DNA of 64,000 nucleotides from Lentzea nigeriaca (GTDB taxonomy: Bacteria; Actinomycetota; Actinomycetes; Mycobacteriales; Pseudonocardiaceae), in assembly GCF_016907955.1 (NCBI RefSeq), contig NZ_JAFBCX010000010.1:124001-188000 (forward strand), read 5' to 3'. Every line of letters begins with the position of its first letter. Positions within the stretch are counted from its first letter, which is position 1. Shown one piece after another: positions 56,700-64,000 of the stretch. The notes beneath the pieces are model-generated. The model saw nothing but the letters and a program-made list of their open reading frames with translations. It did not search any database and had not been told where the DNA came from. The position numbers were made by a program, and so were the translations under genes.

Positions 56700-57986
56700 A
56701 TGACGCTGGACGTGGCGCAGCTGTGTGCGCAGCTCATCCGCTTCGACACGACCAACCGCGGCGGCGGCGACTCCGCGGGCGAACGCGAGGCCGCCGAGCA
56801 CGTGGCCACGATCCTGCAGGACAACGGCGTACCGCCCACGCTGCTCGAACCCGCGCCACGCCGCACCAACGTGCTCGCCCGCATCCACGGCACCGACCCG
56901 TCGCTGCCCGCCGTGCTGGTCCAGTCCCACCTCGACGTCGTGCCCGCCGACCCGGCCGAGTGGAGCTTCGACCCGTTCGGCGGCGAGATCCGCGACGGGT
57001 TCGTCCACGGCCGCGGCGCCGTCGACATGAAGGACATGGCCGCGATGACCCTCGCGGTGATCAACCGCTGGCACCTCGAAGGCCGCCGCCCGCGCCGCGA
57101 CATCGTGCTGGCGTTCGTCGCCGACGAAGAAGACCAGGGCGTCTACGGCGCGCACTGGCTCGTCGACCACCACGCCACCCACTTCGCCGGCGTCGAGGCC
57201 GCGATCAGCGAGTCCGGCGCGTTCTCCTACGACGTCGACGGCGTGCGCCTCTACCCGATCGGCACCGCCGAACGCGGCACCTCGCACATGAAGCTCACCG
57301 CCGTCGGCCGCGCCGGGCACGGCTCCCGCAAGAACACCCGGAACGCCGTCACCGCGCTCGTCACGTCACTGGCCCGCATCGCCGCGCACGACCACCCGAT
57401 CCGCCTCACGCCCACGGTCGAGGCGTTCCTCGTCGGCGCCGGCAAAGCCCTCGGCGTCGAGGTCGACCTGGACGACGTCGACGGCACGATCGCCCGCCTC
57501 GGACCCGCCGCGAAACTCGTGGAGAACACCGTCCGCTGCTCCACCACGCCGACGATGCTGCAGGCCGGGTACAAGGTCAACGTCATCCCCGGCACCGCCA
57601 CCGCCCACCTCGACGTGCGCACCCTGCCCGGCACCGTCGACGAGCTCGAAGCGACCATCGACTCTCTGCTCTGCGAAGGCGTGACACGGGAGTTCCTCGA
57701 ACACCAGCCACCCGTCGAGGCACCGGTCGACACGATGTGGTTCGCCGCGATGACCGAGGCGCTGCGCGACGAGGACCCCGCCGCGGTCGTCGTGCCGTAC
57801 TGCCTGGGCGGAGGCACCGACGCCAAGGCGTTCAGCCAGCTCGGCATCCACTGCTACGGGTACTCCCCGCTGCGGCTGCCCGCCGGCTACGACTACCGGT
57901 CAATGGCCCACGGGGTCGACGAACGCGTCCCCGTCGCGGGCCTCGAGTTCGGCGTCCGCGTCCTGGACCGCTTCCTGTCGAGCTGA
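56700..57986 (+). CDS. M20-family metallopeptidase
   Basis: 428 aa from ATG 56700. Metal-site motifs: VQSHLDVVPADPAEW (His, Asp), GRGAVDMKDMAAMTL (bridging Asp), ADEEDQGVYGAHWL (Glu pair) and the C-terminal His in YRSMAHGVDERVPV; dimerisation domain between. Peptidase or deacetylase of amino-acid conjugates. Fits with the adjacent D-peptide uptake. It overlaps the convergent PPOX gene by 87 nt. Confidence 0.93.
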   Translation: MTLDVAQLCAQLIRFDTTNRGGGDSAGEREAAEHVATILQDNGVPPTLLEPAPRRTNVLARIHGTDPSLPAVLVQSHLDVVPADPAEWSFDPFGGEIRDGFVHGRGAVDMKDMAAMTLAVINRWHLEGRRPRRDIVLAFVADEEDQGVYGAHWLVDHHATHFAGVEAAISESGAFSYDVDGVRLYPIGTAERGTSHMKLTAVGRAGHGSRKNTRNAVTALVTSLARIAAHDHPIRLTPTVEAFLVGAGKALGVEVDLDDVDGTIARLGPAAKLVENTVRCSTTPTMLQAGYKVNVIPGTATAHLDVRTLPGTVDELEATIDSLLCEGVTREFLEHQPPVEAPVDTMWFAAMTEALRDEDPAAVVVPYCLGGGTDAKAFSQLGIHCYGYSPLRLPAGYDYRSMAHGVDERVPVAGLEFGVRVLDRFLSS

Positions 57987-58466
57987 CCGCCGCTCCGCCA
58001 GCTCCTGCACCGCCGACGGCAACGTGGTCTCGAAGTCGATCAGCTTCGCCCACGTCGGCGTGATGACGATCCGCACCATGCCGTCGTCGTAGAGCGAACG
58101 GACCTCCCGCTCCCACTCCACCCGCTGCTCCGCCGACATGCCGTAGCTGCCGTTGATCTGCAGGAACTCGTCCGGGATGCCGTCGACCGGGTCCAGCTCG
58201 GCCGTGCCGCGGATCAGCAGGATCTTCGGCGGATGCACCTCGGTGTCGATCGTCAGCGCCACCGCCGGATTCGCCCGCAACGAGTGCAGCTTCGGCGCGT
58301 TCTTCGGTGTGCACACCACGACCTGCGCGCCGTTCCAGGTGAACGCGATCGGGATCGACCGCGGCGTGCCGTCCTTGGCCACGTACCCCAGCCGAGTCAG
58401 GTCACGCGCCAGCAACTCCTTGCTCAGTGGCCGGTTCAGCACCTCGGTGATCTCGTTCTGCCGCAT
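57900..58466 (-). CDS. PPOX-fold (pyridoxamine 5'-phosphate oxidase-like) protein
   Basis: 188 aa. Split-barrel fold: LGYVAKDGTPRSIPIAFTWN, CTPKNAPKLHSLRANPAVAL, KILLIRGTAELD. Probably binds FMN or F420. C-terminal tail is acidic (DADAELEARDGDAF). Unknown substrate; its 3' end lies within the M20 gene antisense. Confidence 0.82.
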   Translation of the reverse strand: MRQNEITEVLNRPLSKELLARDLTRLGYVAKDGTPRSIPIAFTWNGAQVVVCTPKNAPKLHSLRANPAVALTIDTEVHPPKILLIRGTAELDPVDGIPDEFLQINGSYGMSAEQRVEWEREVRSLYDDGMVRIVITPTWAKLIDFETTLPSAVQELAERRSARQEAVQDADAELEARDGDAFVDPVGH

Positions 58467-58531
58467 TGGGAGCCTCCTTCGTCGTGGTGCCCCTGGGACG
58501 GAGCCCCCACGACGTTCTCGACATCCCGGCT

Positions 58532-59107
58532 TCAGCGAGGCGGCAACGGCAGCGGAACCGCGGGCAGACCGTCGATGCTCGCGATGTTGTAGGGCTTCTT
58601 GCCGGTGTACTCGCGGAACTCGTCGTCGCTCTTGCGCCCGAAGTAGTCCGCATGCAGCTCACGCTCGCTGCGGTAGTCCATGAACGGCACCGCGAACCCG
58701 CACGTGTCGGAGATCAGCTCGGCCGTCACCACGATGATCGCCCGCAACGCCGGGCCGTCGGCCTCCCCGAAACCAGCCACGAGCTCCGTGAACCGCGGGT
58801 CATCACGGAACACTGGCTCACCCCGGCCGTGGATGCGCACGATGTTCGGCGGCCCCTCGAACGCACACCACATCAACGTGATGCGGCCGTTCTCCCGCAG
58901 ATGCGCGATCGTCTCGGCGTGGCTGCCACCGAAGTCGAGGTAGGCCACCGTGCGGTCGTCGAGGATCCGCAGCGTGCCCTGGCGGCCCTTGGGTGAGAGG
59001 TTGACGTGACCGTCGGCGGCCAGTGGAGCGCTGGCCACGAAGAACACCTTCTGGTTCTCGATGAACTCCCACAGCCGCGGCTCGATGCGCTCGTATTCCT
59101 TGCCCAT
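58532..59107 (-). CDS. PPOX-fold flavin/F420-binding protein
   Basis: 191 aa from ATG 59107. Contains FIENQKVFFVASAPLAADGH, VNLSPKGRQGTLRILDDRTV, YLDFGGSHAETIAHLRENGR and ITLMWCAFEGPPNIVRIHGRG, the pattern of the PPOX class common in actinomycetes. Second such gene here; only distantly similar to 57900. 65 bp separate the two on the same strand. Confidence 0.85.
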   Translation of the reverse strand: MGKEYERIEPRLWEFIENQKVFFVASAPLAADGHVNLSPKGRQGTLRILDDRTVAYLDFGGSHAETIAHLRENGRITLMWCAFEGPPNIVRIHGRGEPVFRDDPRFTELVAGFGEADGPALRAIIVVTAELISDTCGFAVPFMDYRSERELHADYFGRKSDDEFREYTGKKPYNIASIDGLPAVPLPLPPR

Positions 59108-59290
59108 GATCACAGTATCGATGGTGGCGTCGAGGGCTGTCAGCCGCCTTTCCCAGGTGCTGAAGGGGTTCGGGTGGGCCGGGATCGGTTGGTGTTGGTG
59201 TGTGGCGGTTTTGGTGGGATGGTGCCGGTTCCAGCGTGGTTGCGCAGGCTCGCCGAGCGCTGGTGTCGACGGGGTGTGCCTCGGCCACGT

Positions 59291-59324
59291 CCCGGCGCAT
59301 CTCCCGGCGCATCTCCCGGCGCAG
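59291..59324. repeat. Short direct repeat (12-bp unit)
   Basis: CCCGGCGCATCT occurs twice in tandem (59291-59314) plus a partial third copy. The 59108-59373 gap has no convincing gene; the repeat is the only structure seen. Confidence 0.7.
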
Positions 59325-59373
59325 CGACGCGACGATGCCGGGACGCCACGAGATCGCGTCCCGGTATCCGTGG

Positions 59374-59964
59374 TCACGCCCGGTCCGCCGCCTCCCGCGC
59401 CGCCAGCTCCACCCGCTCCCGATAAGCGGCCCAGTCCTGGTCGGGCAGGTTCGACACGCCCTCGCGCAACCCGGCCACACCGTCCAGGCCCTCCCGCAGG
59501 ATGTCCACGTGCCCCGCGTGCCGGTTCGTCTCGGCGATCATGTGGACCAGCAGCAGGTGCAGCGTCACGTACTTGCGGTCCTCCGGCCACCACGGCACGA
59601 CACCCGGCGCGTCCAGCGGCAGCTCGGAGATCGTGGTGTCGGCGAACTCCGCGGCACGGCGGTAGAGCGACAGGATGTCCTCACGGGACTCGTCGGCCGT
59701 GGCGAACATGTCCGCGTTCGGGTCGGCGCCGGTGTCGATCTGCTCGATCCACGGCAGCTTCTCGGGGAACTCGCGGCCCATGCACGCGCCGAAGTACTCC
59801 TGCTCGGTGGTCGCCAGGTGTTTGACCAGGCCCAGCAGGTTCGTGCCCGTCGGCGTCAGCGGCCGCCGCACGTCGTACTCCGAGAGCCCGTCGAGCTTCC
59901 ACACGACGGTGTCGCGGGCCGTACGGAGATAGCGGTGCAGGTCTGCTTTCGGATCTGAGGCCAT
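59374..59964 (-). CDS. DinB-family protein (DUF664 type)
   Basis: 196 aa from ATG 59964. Same fold as the 36197 gene: TVVWKLDGLSEYDVRRPLTP, NLLGLVKHLATTEQEYFGAC and AETNRHAGHVDILREGLDG with the three-His metal site. Role unknown; possibly mycothiol-dependent transferase-like. 13 nt downstream of the methyltransferase gene, same strand. Confidence 0.88.
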   Translation of the reverse strand: MASDPKADLHRYLRTARDTVVWKLDGLSEYDVRRPLTPTGTNLLGLVKHLATTEQEYFGACMGREFPEKLPWIEQIDTGADPNADMFATADESREDILSLYRRAAEFADTTISELPLDAPGVVPWWPEDRKYVTLHLLLVHMIAETNRHAGHVDILREGLDGVAGLREGVSNLPDQDWAAYRERVELAAREAADRA

Positions 59965-59977
59965 ACCGGTCAGCCTC

Positions 59978-60700
59978 TCAGACACCACCGACAGTGATGA
60001 GCACCAGCAGGTCGAGGTGATCGACGACGGGACCGGTCTCCACAGCGGCCGCCGCCAGCAGCCGCGCCCGGCCCGCCGAGAACTCATCGGGCGACAGCGA
60101 GCGCAGCAACGTGTCCGCCTCCCACCGCACGGAAGAAGCCTTCTCCGCCAACGACGACGCCGTCACCTGCGGAACAGCCTCCAGCCGGTCGACCGCGAAC
60201 CCCAGTCCGTCGGCCACCTCCGCCACCGTCGGGAACGACGACAACGCCCGCGCCGCCTCCGGGAAGAACCGGAACAACCCGATGCCGGAGTGCCGCTCCC
60301 GGAACAACGACCGCAGCACCACCACTCCGCCCGGACGCAGCACCCGGCGCAGCTCCGCCCCGGCTGCCGTCAGGTCCCGCACGTGGTGCACCACCGTGGA
60401 CATCCACACCACGTCCACCGACGCGTCCGGCAGCGGGATGGCCTCGGCGTGGCCGGCGAGCATCGGCAGCCCTGAGGCCGACCGCATGGCGGCTGAGGGC
60501 TCCACCGCCACCACGGTCACGTCCGGGAACCACTCCGCGAACGCCCGCACGAACAACCCCGTCCCCGCGCCCAGGTCCAGCACGGTGGAACCGGGCCGGA
60601 AGTACGGCGCCACCGCGTCCCGCCACGACGACAGGCCCGTCAGCGAAATCTCGCGGGCTACCCGGTACGAAGCGGCCTCCACGGCGTCGTAGCGCGTCAT
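59978..60700 (-). CDS. SAM-dependent methyltransferase
   Basis: 240 aa. Motif I STVLDLGAGTGLFVRAFAEW, acidic loop VTVVAVEPSAAMRSA, motif IV DVVWMSTVVHHVRDLTAAG, LRRVLRPGGVVVLRS. Methyltransf_11-type, small-molecule substrate likely. ATG at 60700; a start slightly upstream is possible. Divergent from the M14 gene. Confidence 0.88.
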   Translation of the reverse strand: MTRYDAVEAASYRVAREISLTGLSSWRDAVAPYFRPGSTVLDLGAGTGLFVRAFAEWFPDVTVVAVEPSAAMRSASGLPMLAGHAEAIPLPDASVDVVWMSTVVHHVRDLTAAGAELRRVLRPGGVVVLRSLFRERHSGIGLFRFFPEAARALSSFPTVAEVADGLGFAVDRLEAVPQVTASSLAEKASSVRWEADTLLRSLSPDEFSAGRARLLAAAAVETGPVVDHLDLLVLITVGGV

Positions 60701-60805
60701 CCCACCAGGTAACCCCATACGGATGGCGGGATGACAGTGAGCCTTGACACGGACTTCACTTACCCCGAGCCATGTCCCTGCCGTGGTCCGAAAGGGTTGC
60801 CCTGC

Positions 60806-62464
60806 ATGCGAAAGAACCAACTCAGACCCCTGATCGGGGTCATCGTCGCCGCCGGCGTCGTGTTCGCGATGGGAGGCGTGCCCACCGGCGCCGCTCCCGC
60901 TGCTCAGGAATCGTCGACCAACTATCAGGTGAGCGGGGTCCGCACCGCTGACCAGCGCACCAAGCTCGCGAAGTCCGGAGCCGCGATCGACTCGGTCGAG
61001 GAGCACGGCATCGTCGTGATCACCGCGACCGAGCGCGAGGTGCGCAACCTCAAGGCCCAGGGCTTCGAGGTCACCGAGCTGCCCAAGCGGATGGAGGCGA
61101 ACTCCGAGATCGGGCCGTTCGACTTCCCCGCCGCGGACTCGAACTACCACAACTACGCCGAGATGACCGCCGAGATCGACCAGGTCGTCGCGCAGTACCC
61201 GAACCTGATCTCCAAGCAGGTCATCGGCAAGTCCTACGAGAACCGCGACATCATCGCGCTCAAGATCAGCGACAACGTCGGCGTCGACGAGGACGAGCCG
61301 GAGGTGCTGTTCACGCACCACCAGCACGCCCGTGAGCACCTCACCGTCGAGATGGCGCTGTACCTGGTCAACCAGTTCACGTCGCAGTACGCGACCGACG
61401 CGCGGATCAAGGGCCTCGTCGACACCCGCGAGATCTGGATCATCCCGGACGTCAACCCCGACGGCGGCGAGTACGACATCGCGACCGGCACCTACCGGTC
61501 GTGGCGCAAGAACCGGCAGCCCAACGCCGGTTCCAGCAACGTCGGCACCGACCTCAACCGCAACTGGGGCTACAAGTGGGGCTGCTGCGGCGGTTCGTCG
61601 GGCAGCACCGGCAGTGAGACCTACCGCGGGCCGAGCGCGGAGTCCGCGCCCGAGGTGAAGGTCGTGGCCGACTTCGTGCGCGGCCGCAACGTCGGTGGCA
61701 AGCAGCAGATCACCGCGTCCATCGACTTCCACACCTACAGCGAGCTCATCCTGTGGCCGTGGGGCTGGACCTACGACGACGTCGCACCGGGCCTGACCCA
61801 GGACCAGCGCGACACGTTCGCCAAGATCGGCCAGGACATGGCCGCCACCAACGGTTACACGCCCGAGCAGTCCAGCGACCTCTACATCACCGACGGGTCG
61901 ATCCCCGACTGGCTGTGGGGCACGCAGGGCATCTTCGCCTACACCTTCGAGATGTACCCCGGTTCCTCCGGTGGCGGCGGTTTCTACCCGCCCGACGAGG
62001 TCATCCCGGCGCAGACCTCCCGCAACAAGGAGGCGGTGCTGCAGCTGCTCGACCGCGCCGACTGCCCGTACGAGGCCATCGGCAAGGAAGGGCAGTACTG
62101 CGGCACGACCCCGCCGCCGACCGGCAAGTACTTCGAGAACACCACGGACTTCCAGATCGCGGACAACAGCACCATCAACTCCCCGATCGCGGTGTCCGAG
62201 GTGGCGGGCAACGCCCCGTCGACCCTCAAGGTCGGCGTGGACATCAAGCACACCTACCAGGGTGACCTGAAGGTGGAGCTGATCGCCCCGGACGGCACCG
62301 CCTACGTCCTGCACAACCGCACCGGCGGCGGCACGGACAACATCAACACCACCTACACCGTCAACGCCTCGAGCGAGGTCGCCAACGGCACCTGGCAGCT
62401 GCGGGTGAACGACAACGCCGCGCAGGACACCGGGTTCCTCGACAAGTGGAGCCTGCAGTTCTGA
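60806..62464 (+). CDS. Secreted M14 zinc carboxypeptidase with P-domain
   Basis: 552 aa from ATG 60806. Signal peptide ([20 protein letters not shown], cut near GAAPA). A prosegment precedes the M14 domain: zinc motif [15 protein letters not shown] (HxxE), substrate residues [13 protein letters not shown], third His in [17 protein letters not shown] and the catalytic Glu in [10 protein letters not shown]. The C-terminus is a proprotein-convertase P-domain (about residues 440-552, [20 protein letters not shown]). Extracellular peptide trimming. P-domains aid folding or secretion. Confidence 0.93.
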   Translation: MRKNQLRPLIGVIVAAGVVFAMGGVPTGAAPAAQESSTNYQVSGVRTADQRTKLAKSGAAIDSVEEHGIVVITATEREVRNLKAQGFEVTELPKRMEANSEIGPFDFPAADSNYHNYAEMTAEIDQVVAQYPNLISKQVIGKSYENRDIIALKISDNVGVDEDEPEVLFTHHQHAREHLTVEMALYLVNQFTSQYATDARIKGLVDTREIWIIPDVNPDGGEYDIATGTYRSWRKNRQPNAGSSNVGTDLNRNWGYKWGCCGGSSGSTGSETYRGPSAESAPEVKVVADFVRGRNVGGKQQITASIDFHTYSELILWPWGWTYDDVAPGLTQDQRDTFAKIGQDMAATNGYTPEQSSDLYITDGSIPDWLWGTQGIFAYTFEMYPGSSGGGGFYPPDEVIPAQTSRNKEAVLQLLDRADCPYEAIGKEGQYCGTTPPPTGKYFENTTDFQIADNSTINSPIAVSEVAGNAPSTLKVGVDIKHTYQGDLKVELIAPDGTAYVLHNRTGGGTDNINTTYTVNASSEVANGTWQLRVNDNAAQDTGFLDKWSLQF

Positions 62465-62491
62465 CCCCTGCGGTTTTGACCCCTGTGGTTT
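62462..62491 (+). repeat. Tandem 15-bp repeat at the M14 stop codon
   Basis: TGACCCCTGCGGTTT (62462) is followed at once by TGACCCCTGTGGTTT (62477). The first TGA is the gene's stop; the second repeats a stop in the next copy. Confidence 0.8.
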
Positions 62492-62511
62492 TGCGACAGT
62501 GAACTAAAGCC

Positions 62512-62541
62512 GTCAGGGCGCCGAGACCTCGGCGCCCTGAC
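62512..62541. terminator. Bidirectional terminator hairpin
   Basis: GTCAGGGCGCCGAG (62512-62525) and its exact reverse complement (62528-62541) form a near-continuous hairpin between the convergent M14 and monooxygenase genes, covering the latter's last codons (GAEVSAP). Confidence 0.75.
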
Positions 62542-63727
62542 GCTCGTAGTCCTTCACGTGCATCGAGTCGTGCAGCCGGATGCCCTTCGTGTTGAGCTTG
62601 GCCACCGGCCGCAGCAGCCACGACGGCAGCGACGTCACCAGCTGCGCGCCCCGCGTCAGCGCCCACACACCGGCCCGCGTCGACGGGATCAGCGTGGTCG
62701 CCACGCCCAGCGCGAGCTTGCGGCTCGCGTGGACGATGTCGCGCATCTCGTTCTCGTAGCGCGCGAACGCCGCCGGGTAGTCGTCGGTGTGGGCCAGCTC
62801 GCCGGCCAGCACGTACGCGCCCAGCACCGCGAGGCTCGTGCTGCCGCCGATCGCCGGTCCCGGGCAGTAGGCCGCGTCACCGACCAGACCGACCCGCCCG
62901 CGCGACCAGCTGTCCTCGCGCAGCTGCGTGATCGAGTCGAAGTAGAACACCCGATCGCTGTCCAGGTACTCCAGCCAGCCATCCACCTCGGGGTTCAGGC
63001 CCTGGAACGCCTCCCGCAGCAACTGCTTCTGCCGCGCGACGTCCCGGTGGTGGTAGTCCAGCTCCTCGGCCGTGCGGAACAGGAACACCGCCCGCGCGTC
63101 GTCGATGTGCTTCGCCCCGTACACCGCAGCACTGCGACCCGGCCCGATGTGCCCGGTCATCGCCCCCGCCTCACCCAGCTCACGCGGCACCGACAACACC
63201 GCCAGATACGCGCCGGTGAACGTCTTCTCGACCTCGCCGAACACCAGCCGCCGGACATTCGAGTGCAGTCCGTCGGCGCCGATGACCAGGTCGAACCGGC
63301 GCGGCGCCCGCGACTCGAACGTCACTTCGCCGTCCTGCCCGATGGACGTGATCGAGTCGCCGAACAGGTACTCGACGTCCTCGCGCGCGGCGTCGTAGTA
63401 GATCTCGCTCAGGTCGTCGCGCATCACCTCGACGTGCCGGTCGGACGCGAACGCGAACAGCTTCGTCACGTCGGCACTGATCGGCTTGCGCGTTCCCTCG
63501 CGCAGAAACGTGATCCGCTCGGTCCCGGTCGCCAGCGACTCGATGCGCTCCAGCACGCCCATGCGTTCGGAGATGTCCATCGCCGGCTTGAACAGGTCGA
63601 CCGCGTGCCCGCCGGTCTTGCGCAGCACCGGCGACCGCTCCACCACCGTCACCTCGTGCCCGTACCGGGTGAGCCAGTAGGCCAGCACCGGCCCGGCGAT
63701 GCTCGCACCGGAAACGAGAATACGCAC
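62513..63727 (-). CDS. FAD-dependent monooxygenase (TetX/PHBH-like)
   Basis: 404 aa from GTG 63727, chosen over GTG 63736 because AAGGG lies about 8 nt upstream of the former. Rossmann FAD motif ILVSGASIAGPVLAYWLTRYG (GxGxxG variant; 20-residue window) and the second flavin motif GRVGLVGDAAYCPGPAIGGS, with DLVIGADGLHSNVRR in between. Aromatic or drug hydroxylase-like. Under the divergent TetR gene with twin operators. Confidence 0.9.
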   Translation of the reverse strand: MRILVSGASIAGPVLAYWLTRYGHEVTVVERSPVLRKTGGHAVDLFKPAMDISERMGVLERIESLATGTERITFLREGTRKPISADVTKLFAFASDRHVEVMRDDLSEIYYDAAREDVEYLFGDSITSIGQDGEVTFESRAPRRFDLVIGADGLHSNVRRLVFGEVEKTFTGAYLAVLSVPRELGEAGAMTGHIGPGRSAAVYGAKHIDDARAVFLFRTAEELDYHHRDVARQKQLLREAFQGLNPEVDGWLEYLDSDRVFYFDSITQLREDSWSRGRVGLVGDAAYCPGPAIGGSTSLAVLGAYVLAGELAHTDDYPAAFARYENEMRDIVHASRKLALGVATTLIPSTRAGVWALTRGAQLVTSLPSWLLRPVAKLNTKGIRLHDSMHVKDYERQGAEVSAP

Positions 63728-63737
63728 GTCAATCACC

Positions 63738-63803
63738 CTTACTTAACGGTCGGTAAGTGCTTGCCCGCGAGCCTAGCACCACACTTACCAACCGTTAAGT
63801 AAG
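63738..63803. promoter_or_regulatory. Twin TetR operators between the divergent genes
   Basis: The 22-bp blocks at 63738-63759 and 63782-63803 are reverse complements of each other with one mismatch. Each also carries an internal ACTTA/TAAGT dyad. They lie head to head between the FAD monooxygenase and TetR starts, one at each promoter. Confidence 0.8.
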
Positions 63804-63811
63804 ATTTACCC

Positions 63812-64000
63812 GTGGCCAAGCCCTCCGACACCAAGCAGCGCATCCTGCAGACCGCGCGGGAGCTGTTCGCGAGCAAGGGCGTGCAGCAGACCAGCCTGCA
63901 GGAGATCGCCGACCGCCTCGGCATCACCAAACCCGCGCTCTACTACCACTTCTCCTCACGCGAGGAGCTGGTCCGCAGCATCATCACCCCGCTGCTCGAC
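63812..64000 (+). CDS. TetR-family regulator (partial, C-terminus off the window)
   Basis: 63 residues from GTG 63812, all within the DNA-binding domain: TKQRILQTARELFASKGVQQ, TSLQEIADRLGITKPALYYH, FSSREELVRS. Textbook TetR HTH. Almost certainly controls the divergent monooxygenase through the twin operators. Confidence 0.93.
   Translation, partial: MAKPSDTKQRILQTARELFASKGVQQTSLQEIADRLGITKPALYYHFSSREELVRSIITPLLD

Noticed and set aside
59291-59324. CRISPR-like short repeats
   Set aside because: Only 12-bp units in direct contact, no spacers and no cas genes.
1-64000. tRNA or rRNA genes as integration sites
   Set aside because: No cloverleaf with anticodon and TTCGA-type arm or rRNA-like stretch was recognised; a covariance-model scan would be decisive.

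Overview
This is a 64 kb window of high-GC actinomycete chromosome. Dense, often overlapping genes, frequent GTG/TTG starts, DUF3090, SCO1664 and DUF3097 family proteins, an ECF42-type sigma factor and a Ku/LigD repair system all point to Actinobacteria. The overall flavour (split LigD, BTAD/AfsR regulator, M14 carboxypeptidase with a P-domain) suggests Pseudonocardiales (Lentzea, Saccharothrix or Amycolatopsis-like); the genus is inference. A near-canonical actinobacterial dif site at 37227-37254 implies a circular chromosome with its replication terminus inside this window.

Layout. 1-9 kb: housekeeping and peptidase genes, namely two S66 LD-carboxypeptidase homologues, an S9 peptidase, DUF3090/SCO1664, an aminoglycoside-phosphotransferase-like kinase, DUF3097 and an NfeD/SPFH membrane pair. 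Two genes here are followed by short relics that repeat their own 3' ends. 9-12.6 kb: a DGPF/YCII protein with its ECF42-like sigma factor (a matching promoter is visible) and a two-component system. 12.7-17.3 kb: a tight five-gene operon ending in PgsB and PgsC, the poly-gamma-glutamate synthase core, preceded by two membrane proteins with sensor-like extracytoplasmic domains and one unrecognised anchored protein. 17.5-31 kb: an accessory mix (amidase, pentapeptide-repeat protein, CGNR, TetR and PadR regulators, SDR, sucrase/ferredoxin-like protein, methyltransferase, VOC, 2OG-Fe oxygenase, ZIP transporter, epoxide hydrolase, WYL regulator).

31-42 kb is the most unusual part. A large NACHT NTPase, a candidate antiphage NLR-like protein, lies 8 bp downstream of a CadD-type transporter. 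After an SDR/TetR pair with shared operator-like sites comes dif, embedded in the stop codon region of a GNAT gene. A three-gene minus-strand operon follows: an unrecognised protein, an AAA_28-type P-loop protein, and a class I aminoacyl-tRNA-synthetase-like core fused to an ASCH domain. The last gene is frameshifted by a perfect 28-bp tandem duplication. A 20-bp perfect inverted repeat sits on the operon's first start codon, and a tyrosine recombinase is transcribed divergently. This is the best candidate for an undescribed system.

42-50 kb: Ku, LigD ligase and LigD polymerase as three separate adjacent genes, a double-domain GrpB protein, a GlxA-type regulator, a cupin and a BTAD/NB-ARC-like regulator. 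50-58 kb: a dipeptide-type ABC importer (fused double ATPase, two permeases, substrate-binding protein) divergent from a DppA-like D-aminopeptidase, followed by an M20 peptidase. This looks like D-amino-acid peptide or murein peptide uptake and salvage. 58-64 kb: two PPOX-fold proteins, a DinB protein, a methyltransferase, a secreted M14 carboxypeptidase, and an FAD monooxygenase divergent from a TetR gene with twin palindromic operators. I saw no tRNA, rRNA, CRISPR array or intact insertion sequence.
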